Source: Falsibacillus pallidus (GTDB lineage: Bacteria; Bacillota; Bacilli; Bacillales; DSM-25281). Taken from it: a stretch of 64,000 bases of DNA. A program made the position numbers and the translations under genes. Each line of letters starts with the position of its first letter. Within the stretch, counting starts at the first letter, position 1. Where the stretch lies: assembly GCF_003350505.1 (NCBI RefSeq), contig NZ_QQAY01000015.1, positions 17,375 to 81,374 on the forward strand, given 5' to 3'. The notes beneath the pieces were generated by a model. It made no database searches. It was not told the DNA's origin and saw only the letters and a list, made by a program, of their open reading frames with translations. Below, piece by piece: positions 15,825-24,570 of this stretch.

Positions 15825-16892
15825 TCAATCTCTATGATTATGAATTGGATGTCCGCTTCCATTGATTTCTACCAAATTTTTATTTTTAATCCTTTGCCCT
15901 GGAAGTTTAATTCTTGAATTAAAAAGCCCTTCAAAAAATGTTGAAACTGCTTCCAGAATAGCATCTGATACCACTGGATTAGTTCCAAAAATCAAAGTCC
16001 CTAAGGTAGAAAAAGTTAGATGGTTGGCGCCAACAACTTTCATAAATAAACTTCCTGACTGCAACATGCGGTACATCCTCTGTTGATTCATTAGGTAGGA
16101 TCTTGCTTTTTCCTGGTCATCTCCAATTACCGTTAAATATTCCTCATAAGATGCAGCTTCCTGACGAAGGTTCAAGATCGGTACATTAGGCATTACGTCG
16201 CCAATCAAATGCATACTGGCATCCAACAATACAGCTCCCTTGACTCTATTGTCGATAGCAGCGACATTGAAAACAGCCGCCCCGCCTAGAGAATGTCCAA
16301 TCAACCCAATTTTCTCGAGGTCAAATATCCCTTCAAAAGATCCTCTTTGATTCCACTTTTCCAAGTAATCCAACACAAGGCATATATCTTCAACTCTCGT
16401 ATTCACCTGGATTCGGTCATCTGGGAATCTATCAGCTTGTGGAATGACTTTATTGTCCGGATAGATTGTGAATAAACTGTCGTATGGAACGCTCAATGTT
16501 ACAACGACAATTCCTTTTTGCACTAAGGCCGTCATTGTTTCCATATATAGATCCCGGTCAATTCCAAAGCCTGGCGATAGGAGGACGATTGGAAAAGAAG
16601 ATCCCTGTACAGGTTTGGCATTTTCTTTGACCGGAATTTTTATTTCATTCAGCTTTTCTTCAGATATGCCTGCATTGCCAAAGAATTCAACGGCTTTCTT
16701 AATGGCAGGGTAGAAAAGCGATGTAAGATTCCTTTCTTGCTCACCAGTTCTTTCTACAGTGGGATAAAATATACTCACTGGGAATGATCGGGTTTCTTTT
16801 TCACCCGTGAACAGTTCTTTTCTATTTTTGTCCTCTATGACTTTTACTGTTCGGCCGATGGCGTATTTACCATTCAAAATAAATCCCCCCAT
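15825..16892 (-). CDS. alpha/beta hydrolase, PAF-acetylhydrolase-like
   Basis: About 355 residues. It has the lid-type layout of platelet-activating-factor acetylhydrolase and dienelactone-type esterases: an oxyanion segment FPIVLLSPGFG, the nucleophile elbow GHSLGG, then LLDASM with the likely Asp and a late H (GANHLTFS). The ATG at 16892 has AGGAG four bases upstream; an earlier ATG at 16916 overlaps the end of the permease gene. It follows two Opp-type permeases on the same strand, so it may act on the transported substrate (inference). Confidence 0.8.
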   Translation of the reverse strand: MGGFILNGKYAIGRTVKVIEDKNRKELFTGEKETRSFPVSIFYPTVERTGEQERNLTSLFYPAIKKAVEFFGNAGISEEKLNEIKIPVKENAKPVQGSSFPIVLLSPGFGIDRDLYMETMTALVQKGIVVVTLSVPYDSLFTIYPDNKVIPQADRFPDDRIQVNTRVEDICLVLDYLEKWNQRGSFEGIFDLEKIGLIGHSLGGAAVFNVAAIDNRVKGAVLLDASMHLIGDVMPNVPILNLRQEAASYEEYLTVIGDDQEKARSYLMNQQRMYRMLQSGSLFMKVVGANHLTFSTLGTLIFGTNPVVSDAILEAVSTFFEGLFNSRIKLPGQRIKNKNLVEINGSGHPIHNHRD

Positions 16893-16899
16893 ACATCTC

Positions 16900-17805
16900 C
16901 TAAATTTCGACCCCATTATTCTTCTTATATTTTTGATTAAAATATTTGCGGAATCCGTTGCTTAGGAGGGAAAAAGTAAAGATGGTTACTCCTATTGCCA
17001 ACGCACCAGTAATCGGCATCCATGCATGTGCCCAAATATGCTTTGTGATATCCACAAAAAAGATTGGCCAAATATTCGTCGTATTGATGGCTTTATACGA
17101 TCCCCCTAATTGGGAAACAAATTTCACACTGAAAAAGATTTCTACGATACCTAATTGACCAATGAGAAACATAATCCTTCCCAAATCTGAAAAAAACTGA
17201 ATGATAATATGAGGAATTAAAGGAGGCAAATAATATTTTTGGATCATTCTAAAATTCGAGTTGCCTCCTACGATACCTGCTTCAATATATGGTTTTCGCG
17301 ATAGCTGATTCATAAATTGATAAAAAATATCCCCCACCCTCCCAACTTCCACAAGGGCAATGACGAACATAAACAGAAGATATCTATTACTGGAAAAACT
17401 AATAAAGGGGCTTCCTACTAAAATGATAATAAAGAAAATAGGAGGCAAAAATGAAAACACCCGGTTCCAAACAAATAAAATGGTTCGGATGATCCTTGAG
17501 TAGAAACTTAGAATACCTAATGGGATGGCAAAAATATATCGGAGTACACAAATCCCTAAAACGGTTAGAAGTGTTTCTTTTGCTCCCATCAAGAGTCTGC
17601 TTAATAAATCGATGCCATTAAAATCCGTTCCAATCGGGAATTCTTTAGATGGCGGGAAAGGAGCAATTTCTAACATTCCTTCTGACGATTGCCTCATTAA
17701 ATGTGGTTTTAAAGACTGGTCAACAAACGGCAAATAAGGGGCGAAAATAGAAATCAAGAAAAGAAAAACAAGCAGACTCAAACCCAGCCCTAATGATCTG
17801 TTCAT
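16900..17805 (-). CDS. ABC transporter permease, OppC/DppC type
   Basis: A 301-residue membrane protein with six hydrophobic helices. The N-terminal helix is followed by the extracellular FPIGTDFNGIDLLSRLLMGAK motif typical of OppC/DppC/NikC permeases. The cytoplasmic EAA-like loop reads EAGIVGGNSNFRMIQKYYLP, with the Gly and spacing kept. Its stop lies 7 bases before the hydrolase start, and its first codons overlap the partner permease by four bases. No ATPase or binding protein lies in the window. Confidence 0.85.
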   Translation of the reverse strand: MNRSLGLGLSLLVFLFLISIFAPYLPFVDQSLKPHLMRQSSEGMLEIAPFPPSKEFPIGTDFNGIDLLSRLLMGAKETLLTVLGICVLRYIFAIPLGILSFYSRIIRTILFVWNRVFSFLPPIFFIIILVGSPFISFSSNRYLLFMFVIALVEVGRVGDIFYQFMNQLSRKPYIEAGIVGGNSNFRMIQKYYLPPLIPHIIIQFFSDLGRIMFLIGQLGIVEIFFSVKFVSQLGGSYKAINTTNIWPIFFVDITKHIWAHAWMPITGALAIGVTIFTFSLLSNGFRKYFNQKYKKNNGVEI

Positions 17806-18776
17806 CTAGACACCTCCACGTTATGTGGTGATAGGTGTGTTTTTCCTATTTGTGCAAGAATGTTGGTAAACAATATGATTAAGGTGAAGAATATTGTGTA
17901 GCCTACTGCAGAAATCCCATCGATCCCAACATTAAGACCGATTCGAAAGCTGGATCCATGGAAGACCGCTTGGAATAACCCATACCCAGCACCTTTGAAG
18001 TCCGTCAATTTTTCTACAATGAACAAATTTGACAGAACATAAAGTGTGACGGTATTGGCGTGAGATAGAATGATAGCCATGGCGTTCTTTAAAATATGTA
18101 TATAAAGGATTCTAAAGCTGCCAGTACCCTTGGATTTTGCCGTCCGGATATAATCATTACCCATCTCATCCTGCAGGCTGGCATTTGTGATATTTGCGAT
18201 ATAAAAAATCGGATAGATCGCTAAAAACAGGATACACATCACATAATTCTCAACCTTGTCACTGCCAAAAAGATCTACATGAATGAAAAGTCCCTTATGA
18301 TAAAGAAACATTAGACCAATCTGAATCATGATAATAAAAAATATATCCGGAATCGATAAAAACAGCCAAGTCGTCCCTTTCCCTAAGAAGTTTAATTTCT
18401 TATTACTCCACTGAAAATCCAGAATCCCTTTAATAATTCCAAGTACAAATCCCAAGAACAAAGCAGGAAGGATCAAGAAGGAACTTTTCTTCACTTTATC
18501 TCCAATTACAGACATATAGGATCTGCCAGGACTTTCTTCTCCTAGACCTTTATTTTCTTTAATATAAGAAATAAAAAATTTCATATTCTCCACATGGTGT
18601 TTAAAGCTGTAATTGTATTCTGCAGATTGAAACTCACCGCTCTCCCCAGCCTTAAAATTGGTATTTACCGGAAGGAACAAAATACTGATAAACAAAAATG
18701 TAGAAAAAGCCCATAATACGATTTGAATGACCACCTTTGAAAGATAGTTCACAAAACCCCTCCCATTTTTAGACAA
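17802..18776 (-). CDS. ABC transporter permease, OppB/DppB type
   Basis: A 324-residue permease with an N-terminal helix, a long external segment (about 35-85) and five further helices. The EAA loop reads DYIRTAKSKGTGSFRILYIH, close to the OppB consensus (DYVRTARAKGLSE). It heads a three-gene minus-strand run with the OppC-type permease (ATGA overlap) and an esterase-like hydrolase. Peptide or nickel-type cargo would be usual for the family, but nothing here tells which ATPase it uses. Confidence 0.88.
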   Translation of the reverse strand: MSKNGRGFVNYLSKVVIQIVLWAFSTFLFISILFLPVNTNFKAGESGEFQSAEYNYSFKHHVENMKFFISYIKENKGLGEESPGRSYMSVIGDKVKKSSFLILPALFLGFVLGIIKGILDFQWSNKKLNFLGKGTTWLFLSIPDIFFIIMIQIGLMFLYHKGLFIHVDLFGSDKVENYVMCILFLAIYPIFYIANITNASLQDEMGNDYIRTAKSKGTGSFRILYIHILKNAMAIILSHANTVTLYVLSNLFIVEKLTDFKGAGYGLFQAVFHGSSFRIGLNVGIDGISAVGYTIFFTLIILFTNILAQIGKTHLSPHNVEVSR

Positions 18777-18847
18777 TTAGTTGGTATACGTAAATTTTTG
18801 GAAAAAGATTCATATTACTTTTTAAAAATATAGAATTTTTACTGTCA

Positions 18848-18892
18848 TTGACACTATACTGTTAACCGCAGTATACTGTTATCAGCAGTTTA
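18848..18892 (+). promoter_or_regulatory. promoter overlapped by two PadR-like operators
   Basis: -35 TTGACA at 18848-18853, 18-bp spacer, -10 TATACT at 18872-18877. Two overlapping dyads with 7-bp arms and 7-bp spacers cover it: TATACTG / CAGTATA at 18855-18861 and 18869-18875, and TATACTG / CAGTTTA at 18872-18878 and 18886-18892. This is the expected layout for autorepression by the padR-type gene 29 bases downstream. Confidence 0.8.
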
Positions 18893-18920
18893 CATCGATG
18901 AATGAATTGGAGGTTTTTTT

Positions 18921-19262
18921 ATGAAACATACAGGAAGACATACAGGTGCTTTTCTATTGTTATTTTTAACGGAAGGCGACAGCTACGGCGGGCAGCTTTT
19001 GCAGAAATGTGAGGAGGAACTGCCGGTCAATCCGATCGATAGCGCCATTCTTTATCGCACGCTGAAAAAGTTAGAAAATGAAGGGGCTATTGAGTCTTAT
19101 GTGGATACCATACATCATGATAAGCCGGTGAAGATGTACCGGGTCACGGAGGAAGGCAAGAAACAACTCGGGGAATTCCAAAGGGACATTGAGGAGAAAA
19201 TGAGGAATTTGTCTTTCTTCCTAACGAAATACAATCATTGGCAGGAGTCCAGTCATGATTAA
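18921..19262 (+). CDS. PadR family transcriptional regulator
   Basis: A 113-residue regulator: winged helix with FLLLFLTEGDSYGGQLLQKC, the recognition part NPIDSAILYRTLKKLENEG (near 35-53), a wing GKKQ-type strand (YRVTEEGKKQL) and a C-terminal helix for dimer formation. PadR proteins repress transporters or detoxification genes and release DNA on ligand binding. The stop overlaps the start of the next gene by 8 bases. It probably represses its own operon through the dyads at 18855-18892. Confidence 0.92.
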   Translation: MKHTGRHTGAFLLLFLTEGDSYGGQLLQKCEEELPVNPIDSAILYRTLKKLENEGAIESYVDTIHHDKPVKMYRVTEEGKKQLGEFQRDIEEKMRNLSFFLTKYNHWQESSHD

Positions 19263-19737
19263 TGGTGTGATCCTTTATGCGATTGCGCTTGTGCTCTTGA
19301 GCATTTCTTATACGAAGGATCGTCAAAAAACGAAAGGGGCACTCTTAAAAGCATGGAATATGTTTCGCAATGTTCTGCCTGATGTACTGGCCATCATGCT
19401 TTTTGTCGGGCTTTCTTTATCGATTTTGACGCCATCGTTCATTTCTTCGATGGTCGGAGAACAATCTGGGATCATGGGGGTCATTTATTCCAGCTTCATC
19501 GGTTCCATTGCACTGATCCCAAGCTTTGTCGTCTTTCCGCTTGGCGCTGCACTCGTGCACAATGGCGCAGGACTTCCCCAAGTAGCCACTTTGATGTCCA
19601 CACTAATGGCGGTCGGCATCACTTCCATCCCGATGGAGCAAAAAATGTTCGGACGAAGCTTTGCCTACTCCCGCAACGCTTCTGCATTAGTGATGTCCCT
19701 TCTCTTCTCTCTGATTGTTTGGGTGGTGATGACATGA
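19255..19737 (+). CDS. permease subunit, YraQ-like half
   Basis: A 160-residue membrane protein with four or five helices. It has the motif SIALIPSFVVFPLGAALVHNGAG near residues 81-105, typical of DUF318/YraQ-type permeases, which are usually one protein with two such halves. Here the halves seem to be two genes in tandem. It overlaps padR by 8 bases and the second half by four, so the three are translated together. The substrate is unknown. Confidence 0.75.
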   Translation: MINGVILYAIALVLLSISYTKDRQKTKGALLKAWNMFRNVLPDVLAIMLFVGLSLSILTPSFISSMVGEQSGIMGVIYSSFIGSIALIPSFVVFPLGAALVHNGAGLPQVATLMSTLMAVGITSIPMEQKMFGRSFAYSRNASALVMSLLFSLIVWVVMT

Positions 19738-20261
19738 AGGAAATCAAGAAATATCGCTTTTTTATCCTGCTAGTAATAGGGCTGATCGTTTTGACTTTCA
19801 TTAACAGAGAAATGGGCTGGAAGGCATTCCGGCTTACAGGAAACAGCATCGTGAATATGCTGGTGCTGCTTCCTCCTGTTTTAATTTTTGTCGGTTTGCT
19901 TGATAAATGGGTCGAGAAAGAGACACTGATCAAATATATGGGAAGTGAATCAGGTTTTTACGGCGTACTTTTCTCCCTTCTAATGGGAGTGGTCGCAGCA
20001 GGTCCCCTCTATGTGGCCTTTCCGATTGCGGCCCTTTTATTGAAAAAAGGAGCAGGCATCCGGTACATCGTGTTTTTCCTCGGTGCCTGGACAACGGCAA
20101 AACTCCCAGTGCTAGTATACGAGTTTTCCTCATTTGGAGCCCGTTTCACTTTGATCCACATCGGATTCGGGCTGGTATTTTTCTATGTGATGGGCCTCAT
20201 TTTTGAAAAATTCTTTGACCACAGGCAGCTCGTAAAACTGGATATCACGGAAGAAGCCTAG
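19734..20261 (+). CDS. permease subunit, YraQ-like half
   Basis: A 175-residue membrane protein, the partner half of the gene before it. It shows the parallel motif GVLFSLLMGVVAAGPLYVAFPIAALLLKKG in a middle helix pair and four or five helices in all. I start at the ATG at 19734, which overlaps the previous stop (ATGA); the frame is open 15 bases further but that would deepen the overlap. A strong terminator follows. Confidence 0.78.
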   Translation: MKEIKKYRFFILLVIGLIVLTFINREMGWKAFRLTGNSIVNMLVLLPPVLIFVGLLDKWVEKETLIKYMGSESGFYGVLFSLLMGVVAAGPLYVAFPIAALLLKKGAGIRYIVFFLGAWTTAKLPVLVYEFSSFGARFTLIHIGFGLVFFYVMGLIFEKFFDHRQLVKLDITEEA

Positions 20262-20267
20262 AATATA

Positions 20268-20295
20268 AGGATACAGATGGTCTGTATCCTTTTTC
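20268..20295 (+). terminator. terminator of the padR-permease operon
   Basis: Perfect 10-bp stem AGGATACAGA / TCTGTATCCT, 3-base loop, T5. Confidence 0.92.
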
Positions 20296-20383
20296 CCATT
20301 TTGAAATTTTTTTAGTTTACGTGATTAAAAGTCTGAAAATTTGGGAATGATAGAGTTAACAAACCAAACAGGAGGAATTCAAA

Positions 20384-20500
20384 ATGCTAAACACTAACTC
20401 TCTTACAATTACTGATTTTATTTCCGAGGAACAGTTTGATTTAAACAGCTATCTTTCTCAATTGGTTCATACGGAAGAGATTGCAGCCGAGGGCGTATAA
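20384..20500 (+). CDS. 38-residue acidic peptide
   Basis: ATG at 20384 with an AGGAGG site eight bases in front, 38 codons and a TAA at 20498. The peptide is acidic and Ser/Thr/Leu-rich (starts LNTNSLTITDFISEEQF, ends EEIAAEGV), without a signal peptide or membrane helix. A net charge near -7 and a free Gly-Val end give the look of a leader or small regulatory peptide, but I recognise no family. It stands alone between a terminator and the convergent peptidase E gene. Confidence 0.55.
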   Translation: MLNTNSLTITDFISEEQFDLNSYLSQLVHTEEIAAEGV

Positions 20501-20504
20501 TTTT

Positions 20505-21116
20505 TTAAGTGATGATTTTCGCAGCCAGTTTTTCATTTTTAAAATGAAGATTTTCGTTGTCTTCCAGACGATAGAACGTACTGATATTTGTTTGGACAGC
20601 TGCCCAATTGTCAAATTCAATTCGACGCTTTAAATCATTGTAATGCGGACAAAAACTGCCTGTTAAAAAACCTAATCCCGGGAATTCTTCATATTTGTCT
20701 TCTTCATTCTCGCTATAGCACGTTTCGAACCAGCACATGGCTCCTGCGCTGATTCCGGCTATTATAATGCCGTTTTGATAGGCATTCCTCAATACTTGAT
20801 CGAATCCTGTCTTTTTCCAAATTTCAACCATAAAGCGCGTATCACCGCCGCCTACATATATGATATCCAAATCATTCACAACCTCTTGAATATTCGGGGA
20901 TTCAAAGTCCTTTATTGTTAAATGGCTTGGATTTTCTGATTGAAATGCATGATAAAACGCATCAATATATTCTTGTGCGTCATTGCTTGCTGCTGCAATA
21001 AAGGCGATATTCAACGGCCCCTGTTTCCTGGTGATTTTCACTAAGTACTCATCGATAAATGAATTTTCTTCTGTTGAGAAGCCGCCGCCTGAAATGGCGA
21101 GAATATGTGTGTCCAT
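20505..21116 (-). CDS. peptidase E-like, family S51
   Basis: A 203-residue class-I-glutamine-amidotransferase-like Ser hydrolase. It begins ILAISGGGFS, has IIYVGGGDTRFMVEIWK near 85-101, and the nucleophile elbow GISAGAMCWFE near 121-131 with the Ser. Peptidase E cleaves alpha-aspartyl dipeptides; the cyanophycinase branch is related but longer. The length fits peptidase E. It is a single cytoplasmic gene on the minus strand. Confidence 0.88.
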   Translation of the reverse strand: MDTHILAISGGGFSTEENSFIDEYLVKITRKQGPLNIAFIAAASNDAQEYIDAFYHAFQSENPSHLTIKDFESPNIQEVVNDLDIIYVGGGDTRFMVEIWKKTGFDQVLRNAYQNGIIIAGISAGAMCWFETCYSENEEDKYEEFPGLGFLTGSFCPHYNDLKRRIEFDNWAAVQTNISTFYRLEDNENLHFKNEKLAAKIIT

Positions 21117-21188
21117 TGTTCTTTCCTACTTTCCTATGTATAGTCCACACCTTAACTTCTACACATTTCATCCAATCCCCTTGTTTTC

Positions 21189-21226
21189 TATACAAAAAAG
21201 CCTCCCCATGTAAGGAAGGCCTTCAT
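21189..21226 (-). terminator. terminator of the helicase gene
   Basis: On the minus strand GCCTTCC pairs with GGGAGGC over a 7-base loop followed by T6, between the helicase stop and the peptidase E start. Confidence 0.7.
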
Positions 21227-21253
21227 TCTATCAATCTTTTTCATTTTATAAAT

Positions 21254-23440
21254 TTAAACAGGCTCTAGTAGTCCCATTTCCAGACAAGTTGCAATGGATA
21301 AAGTTTTCTCCTTGGAAGGGAACTTGATCTGCATCGCGTCTCCGTCGATTTCAACAATGGTTCCCGTACCAAATACCCTGTGCTTGACGTCGTTGCCAGC
21401 CAAAAGCTCTTCTGCACGTTTGATGGCATTCGGGTTGTACGGGACGCCTTTCACTTTTCTGACCGGTTCTTTTTCACTTCTTTGACCGATGACTACGCCG
21501 CTTCTGACCGAACCTGTTCTTGGTTTCGGCGGGTCCAAAATGTATTTCACATTTCCTACGAAACGGGATTGTCCGACATTCTTCCCGTCTTTTGTACGAT
21601 AAGTAATGAGTTCGAGGTCTTTTTTGGCCCGAGTCATGCCGACATAGAAAAGCCGAGTCGCTTCTTCCATCAGCAATGGATCGTCCAAATCTTCCTGAGC
21701 CGGGATGACGCCGTTCACAAGGTCGATCATATAGACCCGTTCGAATTCGAGTCCCTTTGAACTGTGAAAAGTGGAAAACGTGACAGCATTCTGCCCTTTT
21801 TTCCGCTTGGCGTTTTTAAGGACAGATTCGAGATGGCTCAGCCGTTTAGCAAAATCCTCGAGTGACTTGAGATCTGCTGCAATTTCCTCCAGCGTGTTCA
21901 AAATGCTAAGGAGATAATCCATGCGGAATCCGAGATTTTTGCTCATCTTTTCTAATGCTTTCTCATAGCCAAGCTGGTTCCTGATGGTCTGGATGGCAAG
22001 CCTCGGCTTCATTTCCTTCATATCCGCGAAAATCTTCCGGCTTTCCTTCAACGGTTTCATCTGATATTCCTTCAGCGAGGCAAATTTCAATAGGTTATCA
22101 AAGACCGACTCCCCGTTCCGGACTTTCATCAGCTCCTGCATTTGCTGCTTGCTTAAATAAGCGTTGAATTTCAAATGGATTTTCTCCAAAATATCCGGCC
22201 GTTTGTCAGTAAAGGCCATGCGCATGAAATTTTTGACGTCCTCCACCACCCAGTGAGAAAAGAACCGGTTGTCTGCATCCTTCATATAAAAAGGGATGCC
22301 AGCCCGGTCAAACTCGTTCATGAGCGAAATGGATGATGAGTTATTCCGGTATAAAACCGTCGTTTCTCCAAGCTCTTTTATCTTCTTGATTTCCTTGACC
22401 AGGTACCCAGCCTGGTCGTTGTAATCCGAAAGCTCTTTGATTTGGATATCCTGATGCGGCGGATTTTCCGTGAACATATTTTTCTCATAGCGATTTTTGT
22501 TCCGCTTGATGAACTGGTTTGCAAGCGTCACGATGTCTTTTGATGAGCGGTAATTCTGCTCCATAAAAAGGATTTCCGCGTCAGGATAGACTTTTTTGAA
22601 ATCTAAAAGGTACTGCGGCTCCGCTCCACGCCAGCTGTAGATCGACTGGTCGTCATCCGCCACTACGCACAGATTTTTGTGTTCCTCCACAAGCTTTTCC
22701 ATGATGGCATGCTGCACAAGCGAAGTATCCTGACTCTCATCCGTCAGCACATAGTCATAGCGCTGCTGGTACTGCCATAGCAGCTGGCGGTCGCTCCCGA
22801 GGACATCATTCGCAATCGTCAGCATGTCATCGAAGTCGACGAGAAGCTTCGTTGGATGGGATCGCTTGAATTTTTCGTATTCCTTCAGGATCCTCTCCGC
22901 TTTTGGCACTTCGCATTTCACCGTCGCCCATTCCTCACGGCCGATCATCTTGTTCTTGATATAGCTGATATATGTCGTCAGCTCTTCCATCTGGCTGTCC
23001 GTGATGTTTTCACCAACCAGCGTTTTGAAGATTTTCCGGATGATGATTTTTTTATGAAGTCCCTGCTCATCCGAAGGCAGATTTCCTTCAATTAGTTCAT
23101 ACGGAGTCCTCGTTTTCCGGAAGTGGTCCCTCACCACCTCAAAGGCAAAACTGTGGATTGTGGAAAAATCGACAGGCGGCAGTTCAGGGAAAAACCGCTG
23201 GAACCGCTCCAGCATATCGGACGCAGACGCCCGGCTGAACGTCACCGCTTTTATCCGTGAAGGATCCACTCCCTTCTCCTCAATTAAATACCCAATCCGC
23301 ATGATGACCGTCGTCGTCTTACCCGAACCCGGCGACGCCAATAAAAGAAGCGGCCCTTCCGTCTGAAGCACAGCCTTCCGCTGTACATCATTCAAGGACA
23401 CGCCCAGTTCACTCTTCTTGCGGCTGAAAAAATCCTGCAT
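21254..23440 (-). CDS. UvrD/PcrA-type ATP-dependent DNA helicase
   Basis: A 728-residue superfamily 1A helicase that should move 3' to 5' on single-stranded DNA. All motifs are seen: Q-motif LNDVQRKAVL, Walker A ASPGSGKTT, Walker B TDESQD, motif III DDQSIYSWRGAEP, motif IV QNYRSS, motif V TFHSSKGLEFERVYM and motif VI FYVGMTRAKK. The last 60 residues have a PcrA-like Tudor tail (HRVFGTGTIVEIDGD). It is distinct from housekeeping PcrA in its long middle. The ATG at 23440 (AAAGGG upstream) begins MQDFFSRKK; the open frame beyond it runs into repeats. Confidence 0.92.
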   Translation of the reverse strand: MQDFFSRKKSELGVSLNDVQRKAVLQTEGPLLLLASPGSGKTTTVIMRIGYLIEEKGVDPSRIKAVTFSRASASDMLERFQRFFPELPPVDFSTIHSFAFEVVRDHFRKTRTPYELIEGNLPSDEQGLHKKIIIRKIFKTLVGENITDSQMEELTTYISYIKNKMIGREEWATVKCEVPKAERILKEYEKFKRSHPTKLLVDFDDMLTIANDVLGSDRQLLWQYQQRYDYVLTDESQDTSLVQHAIMEKLVEEHKNLCVVADDDQSIYSWRGAEPQYLLDFKKVYPDAEILFMEQNYRSSKDIVTLANQFIKRNKNRYEKNMFTENPPHQDIQIKELSDYNDQAGYLVKEIKKIKELGETTVLYRNNSSSISLMNEFDRAGIPFYMKDADNRFFSHWVVEDVKNFMRMAFTDKRPDILEKIHLKFNAYLSKQQMQELMKVRNGESVFDNLLKFASLKEYQMKPLKESRKIFADMKEMKPRLAIQTIRNQLGYEKALEKMSKNLGFRMDYLLSILNTLEEIAADLKSLEDFAKRLSHLESVLKNAKRKKGQNAVTFSTFHSSKGLEFERVYMIDLVNGVIPAQEDLDDPLLMEEATRLFYVGMTRAKKDLELITYRTKDGKNVGQSRFVGNVKYILDPPKPRTGSVRSGVVIGQRSEKEPVRKVKGVPYNPNAIKRAEELLAGNDVKHRVFGTGTIVEIDGDAMQIKFPSKEKTLSIATCLEMGLLEPV

Positions 23441-23490
23441 ACAAAAAACCCTTTCGAAACAAATAGTTGGTTTAATTATAACGCAAATGT

Positions 23491-23562
23491 GGGACGTGGG
23501 GACAGGTTTACTGTCCCAGGTGAGGTAGCCGGCGTGGGACGCGGGGACAGGTTTATTGTCCC
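23491..23562 (+). repeat. two tandem REP units
   Basis: Direct REP units at 23491-23517 and 23536-23562 (GGGAC, two bases, GGGGACAGGTTTA, CT or TT, GTCCC), 18 bp apart, same orientation. This is the leftmost REP locus of the window. It lies between the helicase start and a GCGCATA array. Confidence 0.9.
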
Positions 23563-23599
23563 AGTCCCTGACGTGGTATGACGCTCCCGGATTCCGGCT

Positions 23600-23712
23600 G
23601 GCGCATAAACAGGTGATTCCCGCGCATAAAATCCATTTCCAGTTCATAGCAGGAGCGTTTTGGCGCATAAGCCAGGTAAAGTCACGCATAGACAGCCTGT
23701 TTTCGTGCATAG
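23600..23712 (+). repeat. 21-bp-period GCGCATA array
   Basis: CATA cores at 23604, 23625, 23645, 23666, 23687 and 23708 (steps 21, 20, 21, 21, 21). The third unit is TTCATA and follows the 20-bp step. The array ends GCATAGCCGGGGGTGA. The stretch TGACGCTCC...GGCTGGCGCATAA in front of it recurs at the 27.8-kb array, also behind a REP. Confidence 0.88.
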
Positions 23713-23766
23713 CCGGGGGTGAGAGGGCAAAAAGCGGTAACTTTTTAATAATTATGCGGCATTTGC

Positions 23767-23916
23767 TTATCTACTTTCCTTTTTGCCTACGTTAAAACCG
23801 ATGATGATTCCAATTACCATTGAAAAGAGTGACTGTGTTCCAAAATCCTTCAGAATGAACCCAAGTACGAACCACGCTGTTGTCGCACCTAGTATCGTTA
23901 ACAAAAGTGCTTTCAT
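23767..23916 (-). CDS. small two-helix membrane protein
   Basis: A 49-residue protein with two hydrophobic helices (about 3-20 and 29-43) joined by KDFGTQ and ending KKESR. GGAGGCGG stands six bases before the ATG at 23916. The N-terminal helix has a Gly-Ala-Thr-Thr-Ala motif. The function is unknown. Confidence 0.65.
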   Translation of the reverse strand: MKALLLTILGATTAWFVLGFILKDFGTQSLFSMVIGIIIGFNVGKKESR

Positions 23917-24007
23917 TTTTCCGCCTCCTATTTGTTTAAGTTTAACAGAAAAGTGATTTACTATAGGAAATTTTTACCTTAAACTAATTAAGAGAAGGAG
24001 TGAACTT

Positions 24008-24544
24008 ATGATTAAAAAAGGGACAGTGCCTATTACCTTTATCATTATTGGTCTAATTGGATGGTTTCTTTATGAAAAGATGACAGCCCTTGATGGGCCT
24101 CCTATCGACACTTTTCTTACAGAGATTTCCTATAAAGATATCCAGGACAAAATCAACTCAAATGAGAGTGAGATCTTGCAGATTCAAGATGGTAAAGTGA
24201 AAGTACGTGAATATGAAAATGCTAATCATCAAAATTTCATATCCTATTCTTTTTGGATTGTTAATAAAACAAATCAAACCATATCTTTTAGGGATCGCTA
24301 TTTTCTAGGAGAAGAGATGCAGCCATTTCTTGAAGGAGATAGTGCATTTGGCGCGTCTTCTAAAGATCGTTTCATTACATTGAAGCCCCATGAAAAAACG
24401 GGAATTACCGCCCCCATTGACATCAAAAAATACAACCAACTAGGTTCTGAGGAGCGACGCGTTTTCGATCAATTTAAAAACTTCCTGTACGTTGAATTTG
24501 CCTATAAGCATCATAAGCCGGAGTATTTAAAGGTGGAACTTTAG
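24008..24544 (+). CDS. membrane-anchored protein of unknown function
   Basis: A 178-residue protein with one N-terminal membrane helix (residues 8-24) and an extracellular domain. The domain has an alternating beta pattern (SYSFWIVNKTNQTISFRDRYF) reminiscent of immunoglobulin-like folds. No known family. An AGAAGGAG site precedes the ATG. A partial REP begins at its stop codon. Confidence 0.7.
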   Translation: MIKKGTVPITFIIIGLIGWFLYEKMTALDGPPIDTFLTEISYKDIQDKINSNESEILQIQDGKVKVREYENANHQNFISYSFWIVNKTNQTISFRDRYFLGEEMQPFLEGDSAFGASSKDRFITLKPHEKTGITAPIDIKKYNQLGSEERRVFDQFKNFLYVEFAYKHHKPEYLKVEL

Positions 24545-24570
24545 GTACATGGGGACAGGTTTTTCGTCCC
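24544..24570 (+). repeat. REP unit at a stop codon
   Basis: GGTACATGGGGACAGG followed by TTTTTCGTCCC; first G of the unit is the last base of the TAG stop of the preceding gene. First bases are degenerate (GGTAC for GGGAC). Confidence 0.75.

Noticed and set aside
23441..23710. 90-residue N-terminal extension of the helicase
   Set aside because: The frame runs back through REP and array DNA; family similarity starts at the ATG at 23440.
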